A stretch of 64,000 nt of DNA from Bacteroidales bacterium (lineage in GTDB: Bacteria; Bacteroidota; Bacteroidia; Bacteroidales; UBA10428): positions 1 through 64,000 of the forward strand of contig JAFGOZ010000723.1 in the NCBI GenBank assembly GCA_016926235.1, read 5' to 3'. The notes under the pieces were generated by a model, which was not told where the DNA came from, did no database searches, and saw nothing but the letters and a program-made list of their open reading frames with translations. The position numbers and the translations under genes are program-made. Shown one piece after another: positions 43,639 through 54,025 of this stretch. Numbering within the stretch: the stretch's first letter is position 1; the number at the start of each line of letters is the position of its first letter.

Positions 43639-45771
43639 ATGCAAAAGATAAGTTTAACAATAATAATAATTTCCATTATTTCCTGTGTGAAACAACAGGA
43701 AGTAAAATGGGATAGTCCTGAGAATAATAATCCTCTCGTTCCGGGATATTTTGCTGATCCGACAATCAAGAAGTTTGATGGTATGTATTATATCTATTCC
43801 ACTACCGATGGGGTAAAACTTGCATCAGGCGAACCTACGGTTTGGATTAGTACGAACCTGGTTGACTGGTATAATATTAAACTTGAAATGGATCTGCCGT
43901 CAGGTTTAACGAATTGCTGGGCACCTGATGTATTGAAAGGAAATGATGGAAAATATTACTATTTCATGGGAAACTGTCAGTATGGATGCAATATCTATGG
44001 GTATGTTTCTGAAAATCCTATAGGTCCGTGGAAACCTCTCAATAATGGAGAAGCTGTAATCCCGGTAGGGACCGGAGCAGAAAATTTACCCGCCCTTGAT
44101 GCTCAATACTTACAATGTGAGAATGGTGACCTGTACAGTTACTTCGGAACATGGTGCCATGTTTTTAAAGGATTGGGATGGGCAAAAATTGATCCTCAGG
44201 ACATGTATAGTATTTTAGAATCCGGTTATATTCCAAATGAACAATTACCTCAACTATTTGAAGCTGTTTACCCTGTTGAACGAAATGGTAAGTATTTTCT
44301 TATATACTCTGCAGGTGATTGCCGGAAAAGTAGTTATGCAGTTCATTACGCTTATGCAAATAGTCCAACAGGCCCCTTCCGATATGGTGAAAATAACCCC
44401 ATCCTGGAAAGTAATAATGATTTCACTGTTGATGGTCCGGGGCATCATTCACTAATAGAGGTTAATAACCAGTATTATATTTTTTATCACCGCCACGATA
44501 ATCCCCATAGTTCAGGGGGTGAATTCCGACAAATTGTTGCTGATAAACTTGTATTTATTAACGATAGTGCCATTGCAAAAATTACACCTACGCATTCAGG
44601 TATTAAAGATTTTGGACTGGGACAAACACGTCCTAAAAACATTGTTCTAAATGCCACGGTAAAAGCAAGTTCGCAATATCATTTGATGGCGGAGCAATCT
44701 CCTTTTACTCATTCCGAAATAGATCATGTATTTAAAGCTGAATTTGCAATTGATGATAACAACGGCACTTTATGGAAGGCCTCTTCCTCAGTTTTGCCTC
44801 AAAGCATAGTTATCGACCTGGGCAAAAAGAAAGCAATAAAAAGAATTTTTACGGAATTTGAATATGCCACCTACTACTATCAATATACAATTGAGGTCTC
44901 ATCTGATAGTTTAAACTGGGAACATGTTGCAGACAAAACAAATAATCATATATGCGGGTCGCCCGTAATTGATGATATGGATATCAAAGGTCGTTACATC
45001 CGTTTAACTATTACGGGAACGGAAAAGGCAGGCACGTATGCCGCCCTCTGGAATATTAAGGTCTTTAGCGAACGTTTTGACATACCTTCTTTTGTAAATA
45101 AAACCAATCCTATAGGGCCGGCACCTTTAGCCTCAAATAAGCTGGAAGTTGATTTTAGTGCCAGCGAATTGCCTGTTGGCAGGGTGATAAATGAGATTGA
45201 AAACAAGGGAGCTCTTAACGGACATTTCAAACCTTTGGGGAATTGTGTGATTAAAGAGATTGAAGGTATTAAAGCCTTGTATCTGGATGGCAAATCCTGT
45301 CTGGAATTAACCAAACCAGCACCTCCAACCTTTGACTGGAATGCCCCATTTACGGTTTCTGCATGGATTTATGTACCGGAGCTTAGCAATGGTCATTGCA
45401 TATTACTTTGGAATAGTCGTGAAGACATGCTTCAGTCCTCCTATGCTGCCCTGATGTTTGGAAATGGACCTTTTGGCGCCATGGCGCATGGAGATGGATA
45501 TGTCGATTTAGGATTTAAAAACATTCCTCCGGCCAATCAATGGCACCAGATAACTGTTACCTTTGATGGCATGCTGGAAACCATTTATATAAATGGTGCG
45601 AGAGACCGGCGTTTTCCTTTAAATTTATTTGTAAAAGCCGATCAGGTACGTATTGGTTCATCAGGTATGCCTTCAGAAAATTTTGTAGGGTACATCGCCA
45701 ATGTTCAGCTCTACAACAAATCATTGTCGGCTGATGAAGTTTATAAACATTTTGATAATTCAAAACCTTAA
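43639..45771 (+). CDS. GH43 arabinofuranosidase/xylosidase-like lipoprotein with CBM and LamG modules
   Basis: 710 residues. Lipobox IISC (Cys 16). The five-bladed GH43 domain (about 30-320) has the catalytic triad: base D40 (ADPTI), pKa modulator D154 (ALDAQY) and acid E208 (LFEAVYP). Next comes an F5/8-type discoidin CBM (about 345-485, NATVKASSQYHL...SSDSLNWEHVA), then a LamG/concanavalin-like domain (about 510-705, PFTVSAWIYVP). GH43 enzymes remove alpha-L-arabinofuranose or beta-xylose; here alpha-arabinose is likelier from the neighbours. Surface-exposed. It is followed by two beta-arabinofuranosidases. Confidence 0.92.
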   Translation: MQKISLTIIIISIISCVKQQEVKWDSPENNNPLVPGYFADPTIKKFDGMYYIYSTTDGVKLASGEPTVWISTNLVDWYNIKLEMDLPSGLTNCWAPDVLKGNDGKYYYFMGNCQYGCNIYGYVSENPIGPWKPLNNGEAVIPVGTGAENLPALDAQYLQCENGDLYSYFGTWCHVFKGLGWAKIDPQDMYSILESGYIPNEQLPQLFEAVYPVERNGKYFLIYSAGDCRKSSYAVHYAYANSPTGPFRYGENNPILESNNDFTVDGPGHHSLIEVNNQYYIFYHRHDNPHSSGGEFRQIVADKLVFINDSAIAKITPTHSGIKDFGLGQTRPKNIVLNATVKASSQYHLMAEQSPFTHSEIDHVFKAEFAIDDNNGTLWKASSSVLPQSIVIDLGKKKAIKRIFTEFEYATYYYQYTIEVSSDSLNWEHVADKTNNHICGSPVIDDMDIKGRYIRLTITGTEKAGTYAALWNIKVFSERFDIPSFVNKTNPIGPAPLASNKLEVDFSASELPVGRVINEIENKGALNGHFKPLGNCVIKEIEGIKALYLDGKSCLELTKPAPPTFDWNAPFTVSAWIYVPELSNGHCILLWNSREDMLQSSYAALMFGNGPFGAMAHGDGYVDLGFKNIPPANQWHQITVTFDGMLETIYINGARDRRFPLNLFVKADQVRIGSSGMPSENFVGYIANVQLYNKSLSADEVYKHFDNSKP

Positions 45772-45853
45772 TTTTAGAAGTGATAATATAATGCCAAATC
45801 TGCAGATGTCAATTTATGCTGTATTGGAAAACGGGAAATAAAATAACATTACT

Positions 45854-48265
45854 ATGAAAAAGGAAAATATTAATAAGATTTTAGCGGGGATAACAATGTT
45901 GTCGCTGTTGATAAGCTGTACACCAAAATCTGCTGAGAAAGAAACCATAGAAGGTGTACCTTTTACCAGTGTAAAAGCAACAGATAATTTTTGGGCTCCA
46001 AAAATAAAAATTAATCATGAAGTAACTATTCCTATAGCTATTGAGCAATCAACCATCACCGGACGTATTAAAAATTTTGAAATTGCCGGCGGTCTTACTG
46101 AGGGTGATTTTTGTTCAGAATATCCTTTTGATGATTCGGATATTTATAAAATTATTGAAGCAGCAAGTTATTCCATGCAGACATACCCTGATGCAGCATT
46201 AGATGCCCGTATTGATTCATTGATTTATAAGATTGGAAAAGCACAGGAAGAGGATGGATATATTTATACCATCCGTACCATTATGGGCGACAATTCACAT
46301 TCCTGGATAGGGGACAGTCGTTGGTCAAAAGTAAATGAATTAAGCCATGAACTATATAATCTGGGACATATGTTCGAAGGAGCTGTAGCTCATTTCCAGT
46401 CAACTGGTAAACGAAATTTTCTTGATATTGCCATTAAGGCTGCCGATATGTTGGTTGATGCTTTTGGCTGGGGAAAAATTGAAAATTTTCCGGGGCACCA
46501 GGAAGTTGAATTGGGATTGATTAAATTGTACCATGTCACCAATGACCAGCGCTATCTTGATCTGGCTAAATTCTTTTTAGACGTGAGAGGCACAGTTCCC
46601 GGAGGTGACGAATACAACCAAAGTCACGAAAAAGTGGTGGAACAAACAAAAGCTGTGGGACATGCCGTAAGGGCTACCTATATGTATTCAGCCATGGCCG
46701 ATATAGCGGCTCTTTACAACGATGAATCATACTCAAAGGCTTTGCATGCTATCTGGGAAGATATAGTGTATACTAAAATATATGTAACCGGAGGTATTGG
46801 TGCTTCTGGTGGTAATGAAGGTTTTTCAGAAGATTATAACCTGCCCAATATGTCGGCATACTGCGAAACTTGTGCCTCTATTGGTATGATGATCTGGAAT
46901 TACCGTATGTTTCTTGCCGAAGGCAACTCAAAGTATTTTGATATATTTGAACGTACCCTTTATAATGCTTTCCTATCGGGAGTTAATCTAAAGGGCGACC
47001 GCTTTTTCTATCCTAATGTATTGGAATCAATGGGACAACACGATAGGGGAAAATGGTTTGGATGCGCATGTTGTCCTCCCAATTTGGCACGTATGCTTCC
47101 ATCCCTTCCGGGTTATGTTTATGCTACTTCGGGAAATAACTTATATGTTAATTTATATATGAATAGTGAAGCAACTATTCAAATAACTGGCACAAATGTA
47201 GCTGTCATCCAAACCACTCAATATCCCTGGAAAGGACAAATAAGTATTTCCATTAATCCAGAAGTAAATAAGAAGTTTGGAATTAAAGTGAGAATCCCTG
47301 GGTGGGCAATGAATTCTGCTATTCCTGGCGATTTATATACCTTTATAAACGAGCCTGAAAATGAGGTCAATGTTAAAGTTAATGGCAAGAAACAAAAATT
47401 AAAGCTTGATAATGGATATCTTACCATAACCCGCACATGGAAACCAGGTGATAAAATAGATATGGACCTGCCTATGAATCCTCGTTATATATCGGCCGAT
47501 GAACGTGTTAAGGCCAATAATAATAAGGTGTCTGTTGAGCGGGGACCAATAATGTATTGTGCTGAATGGCCTGATAATAAAAATGGCAATGTACTAAGTT
47601 TACTTTTTGATAAGGAACCGCAAACTACCGTTGAGTATAAAGATGACCTGCTTAATGGTGTTCCGGTAATAAAAACCAGTGCTAGCGAGGTAAGCAGAAA
47701 TATTGATGATACCTATAAGATTGCTGATTCTGTAGAAGTTACATTAATTCCTTATTTTTCATGGAATAATCGCGGACCGGGTGAAATGATGGTTTGGTTA
47801 CCCACTGATACAAGTTCTGTGTATCCTCAACCGGCCCCAACCATTGCTAATAGAAGTTCAGTAAGTGCAAGTCGTATGTTACCTTCATTAAAAATTGCAC
47901 TAACCGATCAATATGAACCTGATAATTCAAACGATCATAATCGACCATATTATCACTGGTGGCCAGAAAATAATTCATGGCAATGGGTTCAATACGAGTT
48001 TGAAGATACGGAAACCATATCATCTTCCCGTGTTTATTGGTTTGATGATGGTCCATTTGGCGGGTGCAGGATTCCTGTTGACTGGAAACTGGAATACCTT
48101 GATAACGGGAAATGGAAGCCGGTAAAACCTGAGGGTGAGTATACAATTACCAAAGACGGCTGGGATGAAGTACAATTTAAACCTGTTACCACCAAGAGTA
48201 TTAAAATGAAAGTCAAACTAAGCGAGGAATTTTCATCCGGGATTCATGAGTGGGAAGTGAAATGA
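45854..48265 (+). CDS. GH127 beta-L-arabinofuranosidase lipoprotein
   Basis: 803 residues. Lipobox LLISC (Cys 22). The (alpha/alpha)6 GH127 domain shows the zinc-Cys site of the family: E338 and C340 in YCETC, and the C406/C407 pair in GCACCPPN, matching the Glu/Cys/Cys/Cys set of Bifidobacterium HypBA1, whose nucleophile is a cysteine. HypBA1 releases arabinose from the beta-1,2-linked arabinobiose of hydroxyproline-linked glycans. A C-terminal F5/8-like beta domain (about 665-803, VYWFDDGPFGGCRIPVDWKL) follows. It is adjacent to GH43 and to a GH146 gene. Confidence 0.95.
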   Translation: MKKENINKILAGITMLSLLISCTPKSAEKETIEGVPFTSVKATDNFWAPKIKINHEVTIPIAIEQSTITGRIKNFEIAGGLTEGDFCSEYPFDDSDIYKIIEAASYSMQTYPDAALDARIDSLIYKIGKAQEEDGYIYTIRTIMGDNSHSWIGDSRWSKVNELSHELYNLGHMFEGAVAHFQSTGKRNFLDIAIKAADMLVDAFGWGKIENFPGHQEVELGLIKLYHVTNDQRYLDLAKFFLDVRGTVPGGDEYNQSHEKVVEQTKAVGHAVRATYMYSAMADIAALYNDESYSKALHAIWEDIVYTKIYVTGGIGASGGNEGFSEDYNLPNMSAYCETCASIGMMIWNYRMFLAEGNSKYFDIFERTLYNAFLSGVNLKGDRFFYPNVLESMGQHDRGKWFGCACCPPNLARMLPSLPGYVYATSGNNLYVNLYMNSEATIQITGTNVAVIQTTQYPWKGQISISINPEVNKKFGIKVRIPGWAMNSAIPGDLYTFINEPENEVNVKVNGKKQKLKLDNGYLTITRTWKPGDKIDMDLPMNPRYISADERVKANNNKVSVERGPIMYCAEWPDNKNGNVLSLLFDKEPQTTVEYKDDLLNGVPVIKTSASEVSRNIDDTYKIADSVEVTLIPYFSWNNRGPGEMMVWLPTDTSSVYPQPAPTIANRSSVSASRMLPSLKIALTDQYEPDNSNDHNRPYYHWWPENNSWQWVQYEFEDTETISSSRVYWFDDGPFGGCRIPVDWKLEYLDNGKWKPVKPEGEYTITKDGWDEVQFKPVTTKSIKMKVKLSEEFSSGIHEWEVK

Positions 48266-48320
48266 CCCCAGTTTAATTTACTTTTATTTAATTGGAAAGC
48301 AAACTTAAATATTAACTATA

Positions 48321-50684
48321 ATGCAAATAATGAAATACTTACAAAAAATATCGTTTGGAATCATACTGATATCAATGTTATCATGCGGCCAAAAGGAAAA
48401 ACCAACTATTAGATCCGATCAGGCTGGTGTTATTGAATACCGAGTTTTACTTTTTTCCATCAAGGATGTTAAGCTTCTGGATGGACCATTTAAACATGCC
48501 ACTGAAGTCAATTATAAATATCTGTTAAACATTGAACCGGACCGTTTGCTGGCTAAGTTCAGGATTGAAGCCGGTTTGGAGCCAAAAGCCAAGCATTATG
48601 GCGGTTGGGAAGATGAATCATTGGCAGGGCATAGTTTAGGACATTACTTAAGTGCTTGTGCTTTAATGTATCAAACATCTGACAACATCGTTTTTAAGCA
48701 ACGTGCCGATTATATTGTTGATCAGTTAGAAGAATGTTATAAGGCAGAAGGATCAGGTTATTTAGGAGCACCTCCGGGAGCCAAGAAAATGTTTGAAGAC
48801 GAAGTGGCTAAAGGTAATATACGCTCAAGAGGTTTTGACCTGAATGGCTATTGGGCACCAATTTATACTCAGCATAAAATCATGGCGGGTTTACTGGATG
48901 CCTACAATTTATTGGGAAATGAAAAAGCTCTTGAACTGGCAAAACATTTTGCTGACTGGATGATATCCTATACTTCACAAATGACGAATGATCAGATGCA
49001 GGATATGATGCATTGTGAAATCGGAGGAATTAATGATGTACTGGCACAGCTATATAATTTTACCGGCGAACAAAAATATCTAGATTTATCAAGAAGGTTT
49101 CATCATGAGGAAATCATCGACTCCCTTGCAAAAGGAGTGGACATTCTGCCATACAAACATGCCAATACCCAGATTCCAAAAATAATAGGCAGTTCACGAA
49201 TTTATGAACTTACCGGCGATACAATTGAATATAATACAGCACGGTTTTTTTGGGATCGGGTAGTTAACCATCACTCCTATATAACAGGAGGCCATTGTAA
49301 TCATGAATATTTTGGCCCCCCGGATACTTTACGCAACCGTTTAAGTAACGAGACCACTGAAACCTGCAACATCTATAATATGCTAAAGCTCTCTATGCAT
49401 CTGTTTGAGTGGGATGCTGAGGCCAATGTAGCTGATTTTTATGAGAGGGCACTTTTCAACCAGATACTATCTTCACAGCATCCGGAAACAGGAAATGTAG
49501 TGTACAACCTTTCATTAGAGATGGGGGGATTTAAGGATTTTCAGGATCCAATGTGGTTTACATGTTGTATTGGAACCGGTATGGAAAACCATTCCAAATA
49601 CTCCGAAGCCATCTATTATCATAATAATGAAGAATTATTTGTAAGCCAATTTATAGCCTCTGAACTGAACTGGGCTGATAAGGGTTTAGTTATAAGGCAG
49701 GTTACCAACTTTCCGGAACAACACAGTTCAAGTTTTGAAATTATCAGTGATCAACCTCAAAAACTAAGTATAAATATAAGATACCCATATTGGGCTGCAA
49801 ATGGTTATGAAATACTCGTAAATGGCAAAACTCAAAAAATCCGTGAAAAGCCCGGAAGTTTTGTGGCTTTGAACAGAACCTGGAAAAATGGTGATAAGGT
49901 TGAAGTAAAAATGCCTTTCAGCCTTCGCCTGGAAGCTATGCCCGACGATAGTAACCGTGTTGGAATTATGTATGGGCCGTTAGTTTTGGCAGGAGACTTG
50001 GGCCCTGTAGAAGACGAGAATGCAAAAGATGCAATGTACGTTCCGGTATTTATGACAGAAGACAGGAATCCCAACAGTTGGCTGGAACCGTTTACTGGAG
50101 GACCAAACACCTTTAAAACAAAGAATATAGGACGTCCGCGTGATGTGGTGCTCAAACCATTCTACAAAACATATGACAGGCGTTATTCCGTTTACTGGGA
50201 TCTGTTTACCGAAGAAAGATGGACAGCCCAGCAGGAAGAATATCAGCGCAAACAGGCTTATCAAAAAGAACTGGAAAATAAAACCATAGATTTCTTTCAA
50301 CCTGGCGAAATGCAGCCTGAACGAGACCATAAATTCATTTGTGAACAAGGCTGGGCCGGAGTCCATAATGGAAAGAAATTCAGAGAAGCTGATAAAACAT
50401 GGATGTCATTTGTTATGAAAACAGATCCGAAGATAAAAATTACTCTGGTTGTGGAATATTGGGGTGCATTCCCGGGTTCAAAAACCTTTGATATTTTGAT
50501 CGACGAGGCAAAAATTGCTACTGAAAATATATCCAATATGAATGACGGCTTTTTCGAATATATAGAATACCCGATTCCCGCAGAACTAACAAAAGGGAAA
50601 TCCAAGGTAACTGTTAAATTCGACCCGCATGTAGGGCACAGGGCGGGGCCTATTTTTGGAGTTCGTACAATAAAAGAAGAATAA
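48321..50684 (+). CDS. GH146 (or GH127-related) beta-L-arabinofuranosidase lipoprotein
   Basis: 787 residues. Lipobox MLSC (Cys 22); the ATG at 48330 is an alternative start. It has the family opening LLDGPFKHATEVNYKYLL, GGWEDESLAGHSLGHYLSA, the zinc-cysteine site E347/C349 (TTETCNIY) and C415/C416 (FTCCIGTG), as in the GH127/GH146 superfamily of beta-L-arabinofuranosidases. Overall length and the C-terminal extension fit GH146 (B. theta BT0349 type). Second beta-arabinosidase in tandem, so the operon handles more than one beta-arabinosyl linkage. Confidence 0.92.
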   Translation: MQIMKYLQKISFGIILISMLSCGQKEKPTIRSDQAGVIEYRVLLFSIKDVKLLDGPFKHATEVNYKYLLNIEPDRLLAKFRIEAGLEPKAKHYGGWEDESLAGHSLGHYLSACALMYQTSDNIVFKQRADYIVDQLEECYKAEGSGYLGAPPGAKKMFEDEVAKGNIRSRGFDLNGYWAPIYTQHKIMAGLLDAYNLLGNEKALELAKHFADWMISYTSQMTNDQMQDMMHCEIGGINDVLAQLYNFTGEQKYLDLSRRFHHEEIIDSLAKGVDILPYKHANTQIPKIIGSSRIYELTGDTIEYNTARFFWDRVVNHHSYITGGHCNHEYFGPPDTLRNRLSNETTETCNIYNMLKLSMHLFEWDAEANVADFYERALFNQILSSQHPETGNVVYNLSLEMGGFKDFQDPMWFTCCIGTGMENHSKYSEAIYYHNNEELFVSQFIASELNWADKGLVIRQVTNFPEQHSSSFEIISDQPQKLSINIRYPYWAANGYEILVNGKTQKIREKPGSFVALNRTWKNGDKVEVKMPFSLRLEAMPDDSNRVGIMYGPLVLAGDLGPVEDENAKDAMYVPVFMTEDRNPNSWLEPFTGGPNTFKTKNIGRPRDVVLKPFYKTYDRRYSVYWDLFTEERWTAQQEEYQRKQAYQKELENKTIDFFQPGEMQPERDHKFICEQGWAGVHNGKKFREADKTWMSFVMKTDPKIKITLVVEYWGAFPGSKTFDILIDEAKIATENISNMNDGFFEYIEYPIPAELTKGKSKVTVKFDPHVGHRAGPIFGVRTIKEE

Positions 50685-50692
50685 CATATTTT

Positions 50693-52648
50693 ATGAAACA
50701 CATATTCAGACTTGCTTGTTTTGGTCTTCTTATAGTAGGTTTTCCGGCGATAGGCAAAGATTATAAATTACTATCGCCGGATAAAAAAATATCGGTTATT
50801 ATCAAGACTGATGGTACAACCTCTTTCACTTTACTGATGAATGGGAAAACTGTGGTGACCGATTGTCAGGTAGGACTAGTGTTGGAAACCGGAGAAACGC
50901 CTGGAATTAATGCGAAAGTCGTAAAAGCAGAAGAAAAATCGGTGAATTCTGAACAAATGCCTGTTGTTCCATGCAAAAGCAAAAGTATTAATGACTTGTA
51001 TAATGAATTGAAGCTGGTCTTTGAAGGGAATTATACTATTTGTTTTCGATTATATAATAATGGTTTAGCTTACAGGTTTGAAACCATTTACGATTATCAA
51101 ATTCAGGTAAAAAATGAACTGGTTAGTCTCAATTTTCCATTAAAAACGACCACCTATTTTCCACAGGAGGATAGACTTATTTCACATTATGAGAGATTGT
51201 ATAAGGTTTGTGAAACAGGTCAGTTATCCGATACCCAGTTTTGTTCATTACCAGTTTATTTTAAAACTCACGATGAAATAAGAGCTTTGATTACGGAAGC
51301 TGATCTCTACGATTATCCGGGGCTTTTCTTAAAAGCAGATGGCAAGGGGGGCTTAAACTCTCTTTTCCCGAAGGTAATATTGAAACTTGAACCAGGCAAG
51401 CGCGGACCCGACCGGAATGAACAGATAATTGAAGAAGCAGGCTATATTGCAAAAACAAATGGAACCAGAACTTTTCCATGGAGAATTATAATGCTTGGCG
51501 AAAGCGATGCGGATATATTTCTGAATCAAATGGTGTATCTGCTGTCTACTGACAAAAAGGTTGAAGATCCTTCATGGATAAAACCAGGCAAGGTGGCCTG
51601 GGACTGGTGGAATGCCAATAATATTTACGGAGTTGATTTTGAATCCGGGATCAATAACCAAACCTATAGGTATTATATCGATTTTGCATCAGCATTCGGA
51701 CTTGATTACATAATTCTGGACGAAGGCTGGTCAAAAAGCACTACTAATATCATTGAGTGTAAGGAAGATATTGATGTAAAGGAACTGGTTAAATACGGAG
51801 TCGAAAAAAATGTAGGAATAATTCTATGGACATTATGGAAACCATTGGATGAGGACATGGAAAATATTCTGCAAACATATAATAAATGGGGCGTAAAGGG
51901 CGTAAAAGTAGATTTTATGCAACGTTCTGACCAGTACATGGTTAATTATTATACTCGTGTAGCTGAAACAGCTGCAAAATATCATCTGTTGGTTGATTTT
52001 CACGGAGCATACAAGCCATCTGGATTAAGCAAAACATACCCAAATGTATTATCATTTGAAGGAGTGAAAGGACTTGAAAATAACAAATGGAGCAGGGACG
52101 TTACTCCCGTACATGATGTTACTTTACCTTTTACACGCAATGTTGCCGGACCTATGGATTATACGCCCGGTGCTATGGACAATGCCATGGGGGAAAATTT
52201 TACAGATCGCTTTTACCGACCGATGAGTCAGGGTACAAGGGCCCACCAGGTGGCTATGTATATAGTTTATGAAAGTCCATTGCAAATGCTGGCAGATTGT
52301 CCTTCCAATTATTATAAAAATGAGGAGTGTGCCCGATTCATCTCAAAAATGCCAACTACCTGGGATGAAACCAGAGTCTTACATGCTGCAATAGGTGATT
52401 ATATTGTGGTAGCCCGGATAAAAAATGAACAATGGTACGTAGCTGCCATGGGAGATGAAAATATACATGATTTTGAACTCGACCTTTCTTTTATCAGCGA
52501 TGAATATAAAAACATTGAATCAATTGCAGATGGGGTCAATGCAAATAAGATTGCCATTGATTATAAATATCAGCGAGGTTCTTTGAGTAAGAAACTAAAA
52601 ATTCATTTGGCACCCGGGGGAGGATATGCAGCAATAATTTCAAAATGA
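50693..52648 (+). CDS. GH97 glycosidase (retaining, alpha-galactosidase-like)
   Basis: 651 residues with a signal peptide (LACFGLLIVGFPAIG), no lipobox, so periplasmic. GH97 layout: N-terminal beta-sandwich (20-290), catalytic barrel (290-555), C-terminal domain. GVKVDFMQRSDQ with D407 matches the nucleophile motif of the retaining GH97 branch (alpha-galactosidases, and beta-L-arabinopyranosidases); E456 (LSFEGV) is the likely acid/base. A calcium ligand set fits the family. Specificity is not readable, but galactose on serine (as in extensin) or arabinopyranose would both suit the locus. Confidence 0.92.
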   Translation: MKHIFRLACFGLLIVGFPAIGKDYKLLSPDKKISVIIKTDGTTSFTLLMNGKTVVTDCQVGLVLETGETPGINAKVVKAEEKSVNSEQMPVVPCKSKSINDLYNELKLVFEGNYTICFRLYNNGLAYRFETIYDYQIQVKNELVSLNFPLKTTTYFPQEDRLISHYERLYKVCETGQLSDTQFCSLPVYFKTHDEIRALITEADLYDYPGLFLKADGKGGLNSLFPKVILKLEPGKRGPDRNEQIIEEAGYIAKTNGTRTFPWRIIMLGESDADIFLNQMVYLLSTDKKVEDPSWIKPGKVAWDWWNANNIYGVDFESGINNQTYRYYIDFASAFGLDYIILDEGWSKSTTNIIECKEDIDVKELVKYGVEKNVGIILWTLWKPLDEDMENILQTYNKWGVKGVKVDFMQRSDQYMVNYYTRVAETAAKYHLLVDFHGAYKPSGLSKTYPNVLSFEGVKGLENNKWSRDVTPVHDVTLPFTRNVAGPMDYTPGAMDNAMGENFTDRFYRPMSQGTRAHQVAMYIVYESPLQMLADCPSNYYKNEECARFISKMPTTWDETRVLHAAIGDYIVVARIKNEQWYVAAMGDENIHDFELDLSFISDEYKNIESIADGVNANKIAIDYKYQRGSLSKKLKIHLAPGGGYAAIISK

Positions 52649-52689
52649 AAAAGTGTTTCAAGAAATAAAACTAATAAACAGATGATTGT

Positions 52690-53991
52690 ATGAAGATGGA
52701 TTTTAAATGGAGAAGTATATTGCTTTTTGCTATAGTTACAGGGTTATTAATATCCTGCGAGGAAGATGAAGTTTCAAAACCACTACCTGAGATCATTGAA
52801 GAAGATACTTCAACATTTGTCGGGCCGGGAGTATATCAGGTATTTGAGATAGATATACAGGTAGAGAACAATGCACCCGTTGTATCAAAAGATAAGGCTG
52901 ATTACCTGAATTGTAGCATTAATATTGATGGCAAAGGTGTATATGATGATTACCAGGGGACTGCCCGTATAAGGGGAAGAGGGAACTCTACATGGTTCTG
53001 GTATGATAAAAAACCTTATCGCATTAAACTGGATGAGAAATCTGAAATACTGGGCTTAAAAAGTGATAAGGATTGGGTTTTACTTGCCAACTACCGTGAT
53101 CCGACTGATTTGATGAATACATTTGGATTTGAGGTGGCCCAATTTCTGGGTTTACCATATACCAACAACACCCGATATATTGAGGTGACACTGAATGGTG
53201 ACTATATCGGCCTGTATCAGCTCACCGAACAAGTGGAACAGGGTACAAACAGGGTAAATGTGGATAAAGATGAAGGCTTACTTATATGCCTTGATCTGGA
53301 CGATGGTCCATCCCTCAATCCGGGAGTTGGCGATAACTTCTGGTCCGAAGTGTTTAAAATGCCTGTATGTGTAAAGTATCCTGAGGATCCCACAGTCGTA
53401 CAAATTTCGGCCATTAAAGCGGACTTTGCAAAACTGGAAAAAGCCATCAATGACCACAATTACTATGCTGTGGATGCTCTCATTGATATACAAACATTTA
53501 TCGATTATCTGATTTTACAGGAGTTGGTTTACAATGTTGAGATTGACGCACCCCGAAGCACATTTCTCTATAAGGACAAAGCCGGAAAATATGTAATGGG
53601 GCCAGTATGGGACTTTGATGCAGGATTTGATTTTGACTGGGGCACCATGTATACGGGTCATAACTTTTTTAATGCTCAGGAGCTGGTGCTTGGCACTGAT
53701 CCAGCTAACCATAAAGGAGGCTACAGGATACCTGATTTCTTCACCCAGATGTTCAGAAACAGACAATTTATTGAAGAATATAAATCCAGGTGGAACGGTG
53801 TAAGAGATACTATTTTTGAACAGGTATGGATGAGTATGGAATGTTATGCGGATGCTTTGCAAGATGCTTTGGCACGTGATTTTGAACGTTGGCCAATTGA
53901 CAGGAATTATACTACTGAAACTGAAAGGATGAAGAACTGGTTGTCAAACAGGGTTTCATATCTCAATACCGTCATTAATAATTATCCTTAG
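52690..53991 (+). CDS. CotH-kinase-family lipoprotein
   Basis: 433 residues. Lipobox LLISC (Cys 23). CotH-fold motifs: RGRGNSTW (95-102), the ATP-binding Lys region YRIKL (110-114), LLANYRDPTDLMN (131-143), ITEQ-like YQLTEQVE (176-183), and the metal-binding WDFDAGFDFDW (307-317). Known CotH enzymes phosphorylate serine in spore-coat proteins; Bacteroidota members are often surface proteins in polysaccharide loci with unknown targets. Here it lies between the GH97 and the P5C dehydrogenase gene, 41 bp after the former, and is probably co-transcribed. Confidence 0.92.
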   Translation: MKMDFKWRSILLFAIVTGLLISCEEDEVSKPLPEIIEEDTSTFVGPGVYQVFEIDIQVENNAPVVSKDKADYLNCSINIDGKGVYDDYQGTARIRGRGNSTWFWYDKKPYRIKLDEKSEILGLKSDKDWVLLANYRDPTDLMNTFGFEVAQFLGLPYTNNTRYIEVTLNGDYIGLYQLTEQVEQGTNRVNVDKDEGLLICLDLDDGPSLNPGVGDNFWSEVFKMPVCVKYPEDPTVVQISAIKADFAKLEKAINDHNYYAVDALIDIQTFIDYLILQELVYNVEIDAPRSTFLYKDKAGKYVMGPVWDFDAGFDFDWGTMYTGHNFFNAQELVLGTDPANHKGGYRIPDFFTQMFRNRQFIEEYKSRWNGVRDTIFEQVWMSMECYADALQDALARDFERWPIDRNYTTETERMKNWLSNRVSYLNTVINNYP

Positions 53992-54025
53992 TAATTAATT
54001 TTGGGTTACAAGTATTGGTAAATTA

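Noticed and set aside
50297..50701. 134-residue minus-strand frame
   Set aside because: Shadow of the 3' end of the GH146 gene.
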